Source: Platerodrilus igneus
Lineage: Eukaryota; Arthropoda; Insecta; Coleoptera; Lycidae
Length of the DNA stretch: 64,000 bases
Direction: 5' to 3'
Assembly (NCBI GenBank): GCA_036346225.1
Contig: JARFIW010000900.1
Coordinates: forward strand, 2,232,001-2,296,000
Each line of letters begins with the position of its first letter. The stretch's first letter is position 1. Under the pieces are notes generated by a model, which saw nothing but the letters and a program-made list of their open reading frames with translations, searched no databases and was not told the origin of the DNA. Positions 43,415-55,170 of the stretch are shown piece by piece. Both the position numbers and the translations under genes were made by a program.

Positions 43415-46400
43415 TGTAACAGTTTAAATTTTTCTGTTACCAATTTTGTTGGTTAGGCAATGTATTCTACTTATTCTGATAGATAGACAACCATACTTAC
43501 AAACCTCGTAGGAAGGTGTTTGGTTGAAAACAACATTTGAGAAACCATCTGTGCTTAGGAGGGATACTAGCTATCTTGTTAGATACGCGAATTTTGTCCT
43601 CCTTTTGGATTTAAGCACTGCACAAAAATAGGTCTCCCTAATTGTGAATTTGAGCTTAGCCTGAAAAGCATCAAGTACTTAGATGCTTCCAAGCTAGTTG
43701 GTTCATCTTGTAATAATGTGCAAAGCCGAAAGTGGGTAAGTTTACTTCGCTTTTATTAATTTGAAATTGTTAAATCTAATGAGGGCTTTTCACTTCAACA
43801 TTTAGTTACGGATTCACGAAAGTGGCATTTAGTTACGGATTCGTGTGAAATTAAATTATTGCGAAAAGCACATAATACTAAATTATTCCCGAGAGCACGT
43901 GGAAATCATTTCGATCCTGTCGTATTTGCTATAGTATCTAAAATACGTATTATTTTATTAGAATTCGCAGATGGTGAATTCTAACCACTAAGTTTGGGAC
44001 ATTTCAAAACAACATTCGTTGCCACCCTAAACGCACCCTGCAGTGCAGCCATCATTTCTGAAGAGCATTGTTTGCAATTGTCAGTATAACCAATCTACCT
44101 ACAGTTTAATAAGTTATTTCGCCTGGAATCGACATAAATGCGTTTTGGTGTTGTAATCGTAAATTATGGAAAGCCGTTGATCGGACACGCTGTCCAATTG
44201 TGTTTATAAAGCTGTTATCTTCACAGGTGTTGTCGTTGGTCGATCAATAATAGGAACTTCTGGTTGAAGCCCCCAGTAACATCGCTATCAACTTCTTAAA
44301 TCAGGTGACAATAAATATCTACATACCAAACACGCAAACAGGTATTACAAATTTTTATTCCTTTTATAATAGCAAAATTTTAATTCTATGGGTAGTTAAA
44401 ACTGTACTGTAAAATTTTTTTAAAGCAGCACAAATTTCAATAACGTAAGTTTTTTCCTTGAATTAGTTACTAATCTAGGGACGTCAATTTTGTACAAGTC
44501 TGAAACAATTAAAACGAACTCGATTTAAAATACTTGATGACTTTATTTAATATTAAAGTATAAATAACAATTTGTTTATGCATTTTGCATTGCAGCAAAT
44601 TTTTATTTTATTTTTATTGTTCAAGTGGCAACATTTCCATTCTGTAAATATTGTAAAAACAGTTGTTTTGTATAAATTTGGTTGTACATATCATTGGTTA
44701 AAAAATTATTAATAATATATTTTTTTTACTCATTAAAATAGTGGCAATGTGTTATTGTTTATTGAATGTATGGTTTTACTAGTAGGAATAACAATTCAAA
44801 GAACCCACTGCTAGGGATGGCCACGGGCCCGGGCTTGGGCCCGGCCCGGCCCGAAGCCCGGCCCGAATATCAAGCCGGGCCTCGGGCCGGGCCGGTCAAA
44901 TTTTTTTCGGGCCCAAGCCGGGCCAAGCACGTGTCGGGCCCGGGCCGGGCCGGGCCAGACTGCTCAAGCTTTTCGGCCTATTCGGGCCGGCCCGAAGTTT
45001 ATATAAAGAAATATACAATTTATTGATTTAGTAAAAAATTTCATTTAATGATTTCTTTAGGTGCCTCTTAAACAAAATTATAATTAACGCTCTTCTTAAT
45101 ATATCACCCAGGTACAGTTACACACATATTGGTAAGTGTGTCATAATGGAAATAAATCGAAAACGAAAATGATTTGGTTTAAACCGATTTGTGAATTTCG
45201 ATTTTTTTTTCGATAAGTAATATTCGCTTCTTTCCACTTTTCAAGAACTTTGAAATAGAAATCGTCCGTGTTATATTTAATTAATCTGAAGAAGTATTGC
45301 AACGTATGTTAATTGAGCTGGTTTATTGTTTTATACTTATTAATTAACTTATTATTGTGGCCTCGCACTAAAGATTATTTATGAATAAATCGAAACCACT
45401 CTGTATATGTAAAAATATTTTAAACTGCCCGATTACAAAAAAACCAGCTTAATTAGATTTAATTATTTGAATGTATCTTTTGTTGAACACCATACCGAAT
45501 ACAATGTGATTAGCTTTTTATAGCTTTAAATAACAAATGGATATAGAAAATTAAAATGTAAATACTAAATAATATTCTATGTTGCGGCATTTTTTTTTCA
45601 TAATAATTAAAATTTCCAGTAAAGCATGCGACAAAAAAATATTCATAGACAACAAAGTAATGTCTACCTGATACGAGAGACTTGAATAATCAATTCTCTG
45701 AACGGATGCTAGCACATTCTCGAAATGTAGACCTATACACCAGCAATCTGTAAAATGGAAATTGGCAACGTTCTTTGTTTAGAATATGAGGAAACAATAT
45801 TCAGTCAAATTTTAAATACTTTCCTTGAAATATTTTACTATATACTAGCAATAGTACATGAATTCTAAAATGCATTTTGTTACTTAAGGTTGAAGTTTGA
45901 CGCAAACCACCTTCTATTTTGGATTGCCTGTGCAAGTGTGCATCATCTCCAAATACCTTTGAGATTCTTCGAGGTTAAAATGATACTATAAACTATAATT
46001 TATTAAGATTGATATATTCAACTTTTGTAGAAAAACATAATAATAGTAAAGAAGTATTTATATACAACTGAAAATACATATATTAACAAACGATACGTTC
46101 CATTTGGATGTTGAAAAATCTATACATCTTAAGGTTTTAGTTACATTCCGGCCCGAATCGGCCCGGCCCGGCCCGAAGCCCGGCCCGAAATTCAAGCCGG
46201 GCCGATGCATTTTGGTTCGGGCCGGGCCGCCGGGCCGGGCCAGAGCAAATTATTTCGGGCCGGGCCGGCCAAATCTAAAAGCCCGGCCCGGCTCGGCCCG
46301 AATCCATCCCTACCCACTGCAGTCCTTGAGATAAGAGAGCAGTCCATTTATTTTTTAGTAAGAAAATTTTAACCTCATTAACTTTTTAGAAAGGTAAATA

Positions 46401-46415
46401 ATTATAAAGATTACA
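43415..46415 (+). repeat. 3' LTR of the Gypsy fragment, interrupted by hAT
   Basis: Begins TGTAACAG after the polypurine tract and ends AGATTACA at 46415, where SINE 1 sequence resumes; the termini TGTAA/TTACA are complementary. Without the hAT element it is about 1.49 kb. A duplicated 'catttagttacggattc' lies at 43799-43842. Confidence 0.65.
44812..46312. mobile_element. hAT element with GC-rich subterminal repeats
   Basis: The ends TAGGGATGG and CCATCCCTA are bounded by an exact 8-bp duplication CCCACTGC (44804-44811, 46313-46320), the hallmark of hAT transposition. Within ~190 bp of each end lie dense repeats of GGCCCGGCCCGAA and its complement, forming GC-rich islands in an AT-rich setting. 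The 1.1-kb core has no transposase, so it is non-autonomous. The Pro/Gly/Arg-rich frames at 44766-45026 and 46104-46334 are by-products of the GC repeats. Confidence 0.9.
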
Positions 46416-46432
46416 TTACGCCACGGAGCCGC
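46416..46432 (-). mobile_element. Displaced 5' tip of SINE 1
   Basis: Seventeen bases of the SINE tRNA head (complement 'ttacgccacggagccgc'), followed by duplication CTAACTTTAATGTCC (46433-46447). Confidence 0.7.
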
Positions 46433-46447
46433 CTAACTTTAATGTCC

Positions 46448-46737
46448 TTACATGTGATTTTCCAATGCCCCACCCGAAGGTACTACATTGGCCAAGAGCG
46501 AGTTTTTTACCTGGAAAATTTGGAATTTTTCCGAACCCTTGCTGTTCCAAGCAAGGTAGGGATCTTTAAGGTGCGTCACAACACACACACGGGACCTCCA
46601 TTTTATCTCTCATCCGAACGAGGGTGTATTTTTATGAAAAATGCTCGCTTAATATTTTTCAAGCGGACCGTGTTGGGATTCGAACCCGGGACCTTGGTCG
46701 TAGTAGTCACACACATACTACTACGCCACAGAGCCGC
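46448..46737 (-). mobile_element. tRNA-derived SINE 2, full length
   Basis: This 290-bp copy has, on the minus strand, a tRNA-like head GGCGGCTCTGTGGCGTAGTA (A-box region) and B box GGTTCGAATCC (complement of 46676-46686), then a ~220-bp tail ending at the same 3' sequence as the truncated copy at 17573. It is flanked by CTAACTTTAATGTCC (46433-46447) and CTGACTTTAATGTCC (46738-46752). Confidence 0.85.
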
Positions 46738-47765
46738 CTGACTTTAATGTCCGCAGCATTGATCACAAATTTCTAATTTGTGGTCACACTCAAAACGAAG
46801 GAAATAATTTTCACAGTTTGATAAAGAAACAAGTGAAGAGGTACCTTAAATCTAGTCCACTATACACACCAGATCATGCTACTCTACTCCGTAGGGCAAA
46901 GAAGAATGGTCGCCCATATGAGGTACACGAAATGACTTTTTCAAATTTTTTGATTTAAAGAGTCTTCAGGAAAAGTGGGGTACTAACTTTACTGTAGATA
47001 CCTGCAGTAGGAAAGTAAATGGAACGACCTAAAAGTTCTCAGAGTCTAAAAGGATGAACCACGAGCTTTCTTTTACAAAGCATCGTACAAAGATGAAGAA
47101 TTTAAAAAAGTTTGCGTGAGGAAAACAAGAACCCAACAAGCTTTTGATGTAGACTTACTTCCAACTTACGAAAAAAAAAGTTTCCGTTGACTGAAGTAAG
47201 AAAAGAAGGCGCTGAAGTCTTTATGAGTTAAGAATATAATTAAAAAAAATTATTATGAACAATACTACAAAAACATTTTTGTGTTACACTAAAACTTTTA
47301 AAATCCATTTGTTTTTCTCTTCATTCATTTTTGCACTTTTCTACGTTTGCTAGTATTATTAAAGCAACCTTTAAAACATTAAAAGAGTGTTCTTAACTTT
47401 TATCCCACGCCCGGAAAAAGTCTCAACTCATAAAGAAAATCTTATAGTCTGTATACTCTAAGTATACTGGGGAACTAAAACATCTACTAAAATGTCTTAA
47501 ATCAAAATAATTCATTGTTCTATTGACTGCAGATTCAGCAAGAACGACACAAGTAAAAAATTTCGATTTTTCTAGTTTTTTAAAGAAAGCAAGATAAACT
47601 AAATTTTGTTTGTATAACATTATCGTACGAAAGATAATAGAGTTTTAAATAGTCTCATTCATATTTCATTAACAGATATGGACATGCTGGAAAAACGTTT
47701 ATTTCGCTTCCTGAAAAATGACTTTTTTTTTTACTTTTGTCACTTTTGTCGCAAGGGTGCGATAT

Positions 47766-49839
47766 ATTTAAAATATTTTTGAATATATATTGTAATAAAT
47801 AGGATATTGCAACCATGAGCCACCATACATTATTTTATAAATTTGTTGTTTATTAAATGAGGCTGTTTATTCATTATGTTTATTATACCTTTTTAAAAAT
47901 AGTATTTATTGTACTACACAGATAGTTGTTTACCACTTCTATGGTTGTAATAAGTAAAAGCGAATTATGTGTTTTGGCTGGAATTTATAAAAGTTGATTT
48001 AATAGAACAATTCAAAAAAAATATGATATGTAGGGAACAAAGCAATAGTAAATATTATTTTTATTTAGGTTTATAACTAGATCAAATTAGTCCTTGAGAT
48101 GTCCAGGGACAAAGTTTAGTATATATGTACTTTTTGAAAACTGCTAGGTTCCATTTCTTAACATTTAATCATATAAAATTTTAATTATAAAATACTTTGT
48201 CCTCTCAGAATGCTGTATTATTTTTATAACTTATTAATAGAATAATATAATTACTGTACCTTTCTTCCATTTGGACATTAATTGAAGCATAGAATAGCAT
48301 GTGATTGCTCGCCACGTGAAGCTCACTTTTCAGATCAAAATAGATCAGACATCAAGTTGGTTATAAAGACGGTTATAAAAATGTTCTTTAATAAATAAAA
48401 TTTAAGAAGTATATTTTGTATTGAATTTATTTATAGTCTTTTGCTATGTAACACTACGTATGGTTTGAAAAAACACGCCGTATTTCGGAAAAGTGCCCTC
48501 CTGGGACAAAAATTATAGATGTTCCAATGTGATTTGATTATATAGGTATTAAGCAGGTCTCTAAAATAAGTTTTAATTTACTAAATTTCATCACAAAGCT
48601 ACAAACAACATCACACACTGCACTGGATTCTAATATTTTATGCTCAGCCAACTTGCTAATTTTTCAATTATGTAACTAGTAAAATAACAATCAAAATTAC
48701 ACTGAAATAATTGTTGTGTAAAAATATTCCCTGCTTACATTTATAATTGTGTGAAATTTTTAAACAATGCCGGTAAACTGTCAAGATTTGCAAACACATA
48801 ACTAAACAGGAATAGAACAGAATAAAAAGTTATTTTTATTTAAGGAACTTAAAGACACTTTTAAAAGCTATTTGTTTATTTTAGAGAAGTTCTCATATAG
48901 AAACGTATACGGTCTTTGAATACGAAAGATCAGATTTTTTTTAGATAACTCATAGATATTGATTCAAAAGCATTGATTTATTAAAACAGTTGCCATTAAG
49001 CATGACCCAAAATGTCTTCAGATTCCTCAATTATGGAGTTTTAACTAATACACCGATGATCCTGCAAATTGTTTCAGAGTCTGAAATTTTTCTGTCCGTC
49101 TGTTTAGTCGTTCACACATTTATTCGAATTCTAATATTTTGACTTCTGAATCTTAACGAATATGTATGCATTAGAGCGGAATTTAAAACTTCTGATTTGA
49201 ATTCAACATGAAAAAATAAACAAAAAATTGTATTGCGAAAACTTTGTGCCTGTTAAGATAAAAAAGTTATGGGCGTTTAAAGTTTCTCCTGGCAATGCTT
49301 GCGTACCCATTTTTAACTAGTAACACTTTTAATAAAATTCATAAATCACGTTACCCGTGTTGTCAGTTTAGTTTTTGTTTTGTAATTTATTTTCCTAGTG
49401 TCATTGTAATGGAAGTTACATTACTTAAATGCCGTTAACCATCATATAATAATAGGTAACAAAAGGGAAACATTTATATTATGCATTTTAGAGAAAAAAG
49501 GTGTTGGGCAAAAAAAAGTTTTGCTTTATACTAAATTAATAACAGCATGTATATTTTCAACGTACTTTAGCTCGTTACTGAAATTTTTCAGCCCGTCTGT
49601 TCAGTCGTTCGCATATTTTTCGAATATTAATATTTTGATTTTAGAATCTTAACGAAACTGGGTGGGGCAAAAACCTTTAATATGCACACATAACTCCAAA
49701 CATACCTTTGGGATAAAGAACTGATTTTAAAGTTTTAAATTGTAATTGTCTTACATTTGCTGTTGAACTGTTTAAAACTTTTATTAAATAAATCGAATTT
49801 TCTAATTGCAAACAGAAATTTACTAATATATATGAAAAA
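47766..49839. other. AT-rich region; one diverged direct repeat
   Basis: No gene was recognised. 49076-49160 and 49575-49660 are diverged copies of an ~85-bp block ('ctgaaatttttctgtccgtc' / 'ctgaaatttttcagcccgtc' through 'gaatcttaacgaa'), probably pieces of one element. Confidence 0.5.
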
Positions 49840-50246
49840 TTATGCTTCCACAGATCCCCCAGCTGCCTGGATACATTTTTCAGTTCTCTTACACCTTTCC
49901 TGGGTAGCGATATTTATCATTTGTGGTAGCATATTCTGACATTCAAGTATTCGTTCTATCAACTCGTTTTTTGAACGTGGTCGGCTGAAATTTTTGGTTT
50001 TTCTTCAATAGCTAATAAAACTTGTAATTAGGTTTCGTAAGGATTAAGATGATTCAGTATACGTTCCTTTGTAAAAAAATTTGGTGAGCATTATTTAAAC
50101 TTACGTAGTACCTCTGCTACGGTTTTATGACTAATGGGTTTGTTAGGATGATTAAAATTAAATTCATTTCCTGCTTCTCTACATGTTCTGTAATTATTCC
50201 CAACGATTAAAACAATTTCAACTTTTTCTTGGTTGGTTAACGGCAT
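49840..50246 (-). pseudogene. Mariner-like transposase deletion derivative (core missing)
   Basis: From ATG at 50246 (minus) it encodes MPLTNQEKVEIVLIVG, then C-R-E-A-G-N-E-F and KPISHKTVAEVLRKFK, the first helix-turn-helix of an insect mariner-like transposase, with stops after that. The reading then passes straight to a C-terminal tail (E-R-I-L-E-C-Q-N-M-L-P-Q-M, then E-K-C-I-Q-A-A-G-G) ending TAA at 49840. The entire catalytic DDE/D core is missing, as in internally deleted elements that retain both ends. Transposition function is lost. Confidence 0.65.
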
Positions 50247-50271
50247 TTAAGTAATGTAATTTCGCTGTGTG

Positions 50272-50272
<1 letters not shown>

Positions 50273-50305
<33 letters not shown>
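50273..50305. repeat. (TA)n microsatellite
   Basis: TA tract at the 5' edge of the LTR. Confidence 0.95.
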
Positions 50306-50307
<2 letters not shown>

Positions 50308-52082
50308 CTATGATAATAAGGATATATAGGGTTATAAGGGTAGTATACTTCATGTAAACAACACCAAAATCAAGGAAACTAATAATTTGAATTATAAAAA
50401 GTACACAATTTGTGAATTATGCAAAAAGCAAATATCAAACACACTGTATATAATCTACAACTAACTTTAGTCAATAAAAAGAAGCTCATGCTTTAATAAT
50501 TTAACCACTTTAGTAGAATAAATAGCTCTAGACGCAATCCGATTCATTTTAGAAACAAGAATACATTCAGAAACTTGAAATAAATACAAATTAGCAGTAT
50601 TTAAAGTTAAACAAACATGAAACGAATTTTTTAAACTCGATGCATTAATGTAAGAAAATAAACATGCGGGCTCACAACAAACAGGTTTTACAAAACAAAC
50701 ATCTTTGAGAACGTAAGTAATCAATATAAACGCATCTAATCCACGTCATCTGTTAAAGAATCCCATAATAAAATTTCCTACGTGATCTTTTAAAAATAAA
50801 CTTGGCAAATTCGAATAAAATCCTACATATGAGGAAAACATACGTTTTGGCGTACGTGCAAGATTAAATAAAATAGCTAATAATTTCCTAGACAAAACAC
50901 GAAAACATAATTTTGAACGGTACAAAGTACCATAGCCAACGAACTCCTCAATGTAAAGCTTTAGTGTCTACGTGATTTGGGAAGCATTGCAACAAAATTT
51001 AGGATAGGTAACTTTGTGTAAAATTCGAAGGCTTTCCAGTACAAAGCCCCAACCAAGATAATGCGCAATCAAGCCAATGACAGCACGTGGAAGGGCTTGC
51101 CTTTATATATTACACGAATCTGTTAATGGTCAGTAGTTTGAACAAAAATACTACGCAAAATTCAAGTGTAAAATTAAATCACGATTTTAAGTGAAAGTTA
51201 ATAATTAAAAATTTCAAATACAAGTGCACGTTTAAATATACAAGTTTTCCGTCGGCATAAGACGGCTCTAAGAAAATCTAAGGAATCTAAAGAAACTAAA
51301 GCGATTCAATAAACAATTCTCGAAACAAATTCAAGAAGAAAACTTAGGTAAAAATCTAATACTACGATTAACAGATATAATAATAAAGGGGTAAACATTG
51401 AATCAGCACGTTAAGCTGAAAGCAACTCAAGGTCTCTGGTTAACAGCACGTAGCGGAAGATCAAAGGATAGGGGTGTACACATAACTACACATTCGAACA
51501 AAAAAATCAACAGAAATAAATACCAGGTTAGAGATCATAGGAAATTAATAGCATAAAACTTATTTTTTTGAACATTTAAAACTTGCATGTACTTAGATAT
51601 TTATGTGAAGGGTAATAAAAAATTTTGATTGACACGTGGAAATTACGTTAAGAGGTAGAAGGGTCATTAAACGTTCAACGAAGCATCCAATATACTACAG
51701 AGTTATTTTTGCTGGCTTTATATAATTTTAATAGGGTTATAATTTGGTGGTAAACAGATTTATATTTTTACTTTGATTCAATGGTTTTAAATAGCAAATA
51801 ATAATACGAGGTTGTAGAAGTGCAAATTGTACATATTTCTTGATTTATTATACAATTTTTTGGTTATTAGGCTTATTTTATTTAGATATGAAGTGTGAAA
51901 AAAGGGGGTAAAAATTTCTCTATTACCGTATCGTCGTGCACTCTGTGTGGGGTTGAACTGAGCTAGTCGAGGCATAAACTTAATTGTGTGAAATTAAAAA
52001 TTTATTCTAGATTATTTAGAAACACAGAGCGGTGGCGAACAGCAGGCAACTGGGCGTTAATCGAAGTACGACGATATCATAG

Positions 52083-52084
<2 letters not shown>
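50306..52084 (+). mobile_element. Solo LTR (1779 bp) inside a (TA)n tract
   Basis: The termini TGCTATGATA and TATCATAGCA are perfect 10-bp complements and both abut TA repeats. It is the same family as 8542-10322 (opposite strand). A promoter-like TTTATATATTAC lies near 51101 with TCAGT about 30 bp on, and a donor-like CTTAG|GTAAAA at 51348. The motif CTGAGCTAGTCGAGG at about 51957 is shared with the solo LTR at 34083 (CTGAGCTAGCCGG, ~35897). No internal genes. Confidence 0.8.

Positions 52085-52134
<50 letters not shown>
52085..52134. repeat. (TA)n microsatellite
   Basis: A ~50-bp TA tract between two LTR-like segments. Confidence 0.95.
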
Positions 52135-53574
52135 TGTACTGTCAAGAAGGGGTGGGCTTATAAAATGTTAAAATAGAACTTTGAAACGACTTGCTAGAAT
52201 GGGGGTATTTCTGGTTTTGTTTGGGTTTTTTCCTTCAGATATTTTGGTTTATAAATTAACAACTATTCCACGTTTATAAATTTATAAAGCTTTTGAAACT
52301 GCATTGCATTCAACAACGTATACCGGCCATAGACCAGGCTAAGCTAGTTGATAAGTTTGCATTGTATATGTATTTTTAATTGTTATAAGTTGCATTTTTA
52401 TAAAATTTAATTTTGAGTTAGCGTATTCAGAACCTATTGGATGTAAAAACAAATATCAAAATTGTGTGGTATACCGCACGCTTTTAAAATTTTAAGGAGT
52501 TAAGTGATACTCTTGAAAAATTTGTAAATCAATTTCAGTTTGAATATGTTTTAACAATTAAAGTTTTTTTATGTAATAACAGGACGTTTACCGAATAAGA
52601 CATTAATGCCTGGTACGTACAATTTAAAAGCTGAACCACGGAAATTTGTTAGCTATTTTCAATATTGTAAAAAGTTCAATATAGACAAATCACTGGATTA
52701 TCAAACCATTCAGTTTAGCAAGAGGTCTAGGCACGAATATGGTTAATAATTATGAATTGCATAGGTGCGTAGACGTAGCTGTTATGGCAACGGAAACTAG
52801 GGGAGACGGGTTTTATTTATAAAGACTTAAAAATTTGTATTACTGATAAATAGACGTGTTTTTGTACTGTTCTGAGTTTTGGTTTCATTTAAAAAGTTAC
52901 GAGTAAATTTTGAAAGTCAAGTTGTACCTGGAGGTAGCAACTAGTGAAGAGAAGTAAATTCAGTGGTACTGGAATGCAGTAAAGTAAAGTCTAAGGTAGC
53001 AGTTTTGTGGCGAAGAAAAAGTAATTAGAAGAGGGAGTGCTGGTCTGTACCGTTATCGTTTAGAAGAGGAAAGAATAGTGGAATTGGAGTTGTCCGAGTA
53101 ATTGTATAACATAGAATTTGTAAAAATATTAGTAGTTTTATGGCCGGAGATTACCAGTTGCTCGAGTTACTTATTTTTTCAGGAGGTGCTTGCAGTTGGT
53201 CACTTGGCTTCAGGACGGCTGGAAGGCGGCGCCTGTATCTGGATTCCAGGTATTAGTATTTAATATCTACGCAGTGCTTTAATCAAATTTATAAAAGTGG
53301 AACTAGTGTTTGGGGATACTTTTGGCTTTTAAAATTATTTTGAAAACTCCTTGGATATTTGTTTGGGTGTCTAGTTGAGAGGGGTTTGCCTAGGACGGAA
53401 CCACCCTAGGCAGATTCTGCTACGTGGTTGACGGCCCTGTGAAATTATATAAGTGCAGCAGCCGTGTTAAATATTTAATGATAAATTGTGTGGCATAACT
53501 CAACAAGGCTCTAAAATAAGACAAGGAGTGAGAGATAGATATACTAGGCCTATCACTCATAAAATAGGATCACA
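52135..53574 (+). mobile_element. Possible solo LTR between TA tracts
   Basis: This segment of 1440 bp begins TGTACTGTC and ends GGATCACA, again directly bordered by TA-rich repeats on both sides. It has a donor-like TTCCAG|GTATTAG at 53254, placed as in the other LTRs. No second copy is present in the window, so the call rests on termini and context only. Confidence 0.4.
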
Positions 53575-53592
53575 ATATATATAAATATATAT

Positions 53593-54970
53593 TATGACAT
53601 TTGACATTTATCAAAGGTTCTACAAAGGTAGTTCGTTAGTGCTACTGATAAAACCATAAATTTTCCATTTTATCAAGCTAAACTAAAAGTTAAAAACACT
53701 ACGGTTAACAAAGATTGATGAATAGTTACTTGTTGAAAGCATAAATAGGATATTACGTACTAGAAGTACAGCGTTTGAAGTTTATAAAAAGCATTATTAT
53801 TTGTTTGCATATACGAAGGGTATCTAATGCATCTTCGGTTGAATGTGTATAGGTTTTGTCTTCAGTTTAGCATTTGTAATTTTTGCAGGATACTGTATGC
53901 CAATTATAATTTTGAGTTACCTAAAATGAAATATGTTTAATACATTTAAATTATAAAGCAATATAAAATTTTGAAATGTCAAATAAAATGTAAAATAAAA
54001 CAAAACTGTTCTAAAATAGTAGTTAAGTAGAATTAAGTTTTATATGTTGAATGCACTTATGTTATATTAGTTAGTAGGCTAGAAATAAGTTTTTTTTTGT
54101 GGTTGTCTAGGTGATAATTGTTTTAAAAGGAATTAATTATAAATTTTTGTATTTTGATAAAATTATTTTGCTAAGAGCTTGTACTGAGAATTTTGAAAAA
54201 TTTAAATATACATGTTAAAGTGCATGCATTTCATTTAATCTATTAAAAGGAAAGTGAAAGTGAAACGACGAAAATTAATTTGTTAAAGAAAAAAGGAATT
54301 CAAATATACCACCATAGGGGCATCCTTTGTTGTGGTTCAGGAGTTGCAGCTGATCAGTTAATTGGTGACGTATAAGGTGTTCGTAGTTGTAGAGTAATAA
54401 AACAATTAGTGGTTGAAGTAGTTCCATAAGAGAACCTAAAACTAGAGGAAAAACATTATTGTATTTTATACTAAGACATATTATTTAATAGGTACTCACT
54501 GAAAGCGCTTGAGGCAACTTTGTGTATCCTGTTCCAATCCTGTACAACCAGACACATTCAACGGAGTTACAGGTATAAAAGTTAATATTATCTACTCTTC
54601 ATATTAAGTAATTTTGAATAAATTAAATTTCAAACGTTAACTAGAATAAATAATTGCAGAACAGATTTATCAATCTTTGTTTAATCGGTATACGTAAGCA
54701 CGACTTAGAGGTTAAGTTTGATTTTGATCGTATACGCTTTAGGTGCTTGTGTTTCAATACCTGTAAGAGGACAAAGAACCTACTTCTCCTTACAGAGTTA
54801 AAATACTAGATACAGTTTCCCTGAGAAAGAGTTTTAAAAAGCCGTGGCATGAGTGACTATAAAAGGTATTTGATTAAACCATTTAAAGACCAACAACACA
54901 TTACAGGTTGCACCTATTATTTTTTTACTCATTTATTTGAATTATTTATTAAATCTAACCATACATAACA
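53593..54970 (+). repeat. 5' LTR of element D
   Basis: Matches 60580-61960 almost base for base; a few differences were seen, such as a short CCCC insertion at about 61041 and an A/G change near 61734. The start may be TATGACA (53593) or TGACA (53595), as both LTRs share the preceding TA. It ends TAACA. A donor-like TTACAG|GTATAA is at 54573. Confidence 0.9.
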
Positions 54971-54975
54971 TAATA

Positions 54976-54996
54976 TTGGCGACCAACAAACGTGGG
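54976..54996 (+). other. Primer-binding-site region of element D
   Basis: TTGGCGACCAACAAACGTGG follows the LTR by about 5 nt. The form TGGCGACC...CGTGGGG equals the third leader repeat of element A. The tRNA primer was not determined. Confidence 0.6.
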
Positions 54997-55170
54997 GCAA
55001 GTTAGAGAGTAATAGGTTGCAGTAGGACAAAAAGCAGGTGGGGCTCGATAAGCAGTGTCGTAAGCGTGGTGTTTTGGAGAGAGAGAAATAGCGTAGTTGC
55101 AGGTTTGGAGAAATTGTATTTTGGTGGGGCAAGAAAAAGGTCATTAAAAAAAGGCAACATTATTTAGAAC

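Larger units (their letters stand above)
41044..47235 (+). pseudogene. Transposase-like protein (Cys-rich / DUF7869-like), fragmented
   Basis: The first 227 codons (41044-41727) are a low-complexity Ser/Thr-rich, acidic N-terminus with a Lys-rich KKGKKRKTT patch. The same frame continues past TAG at 41725 into P-P-C-G-D-K-C-R-L-N-C, a Cys-rich motif, and past TAG at 42028. Frameshifted pieces then give K-D-Q-C-D-L-C-E-T-Y, MPIPNGLV, FNFTISDL, CYFWNEAEGKRD and YSDNCWGQQKSKYLLAAY up to 42805. The last part (46753-47235) has I-D-H-K-F-L-I-C-G-H-T-Q-N-E-G (with frame slips), NGRPYEVHEMTFSNFFDLKS and R-A-F-F-Y-K-A. This order resembles insect TE-derived proteins with DUF7869-like cores; the assignment is from memory of the family pattern. 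Stops, shifts and the inserted nest make it non-functional. Confidence 0.6.
40585..47761 (+). mobile_element. Large DNA transposon with 24-bp TIRs and ATAT duplication
   Basis: The ends CGCACCCTTGCGACAAAAGT (40585-) and the exact complement (to 47761) extend to 24 bp and are flanked by ATAT on both sides (40581-40584, 47762-47765), a 4-bp target duplication. The interior carries a transposase-like gene from 41044 whose pieces flank a nest of later insertions (42808-46737). Without the nest the element is about 3.2 kb. The 4-bp duplication fits Sola-type elements, but the superfamily is a guess. Confidence 0.75.

Noticed and set aside
44766..45026. Pro/Gly/Arg-rich frame in the GC-rich segment (also 46104-46334)
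   Set aside because: It arises from the GGCCCGG arrays of the hAT ends.
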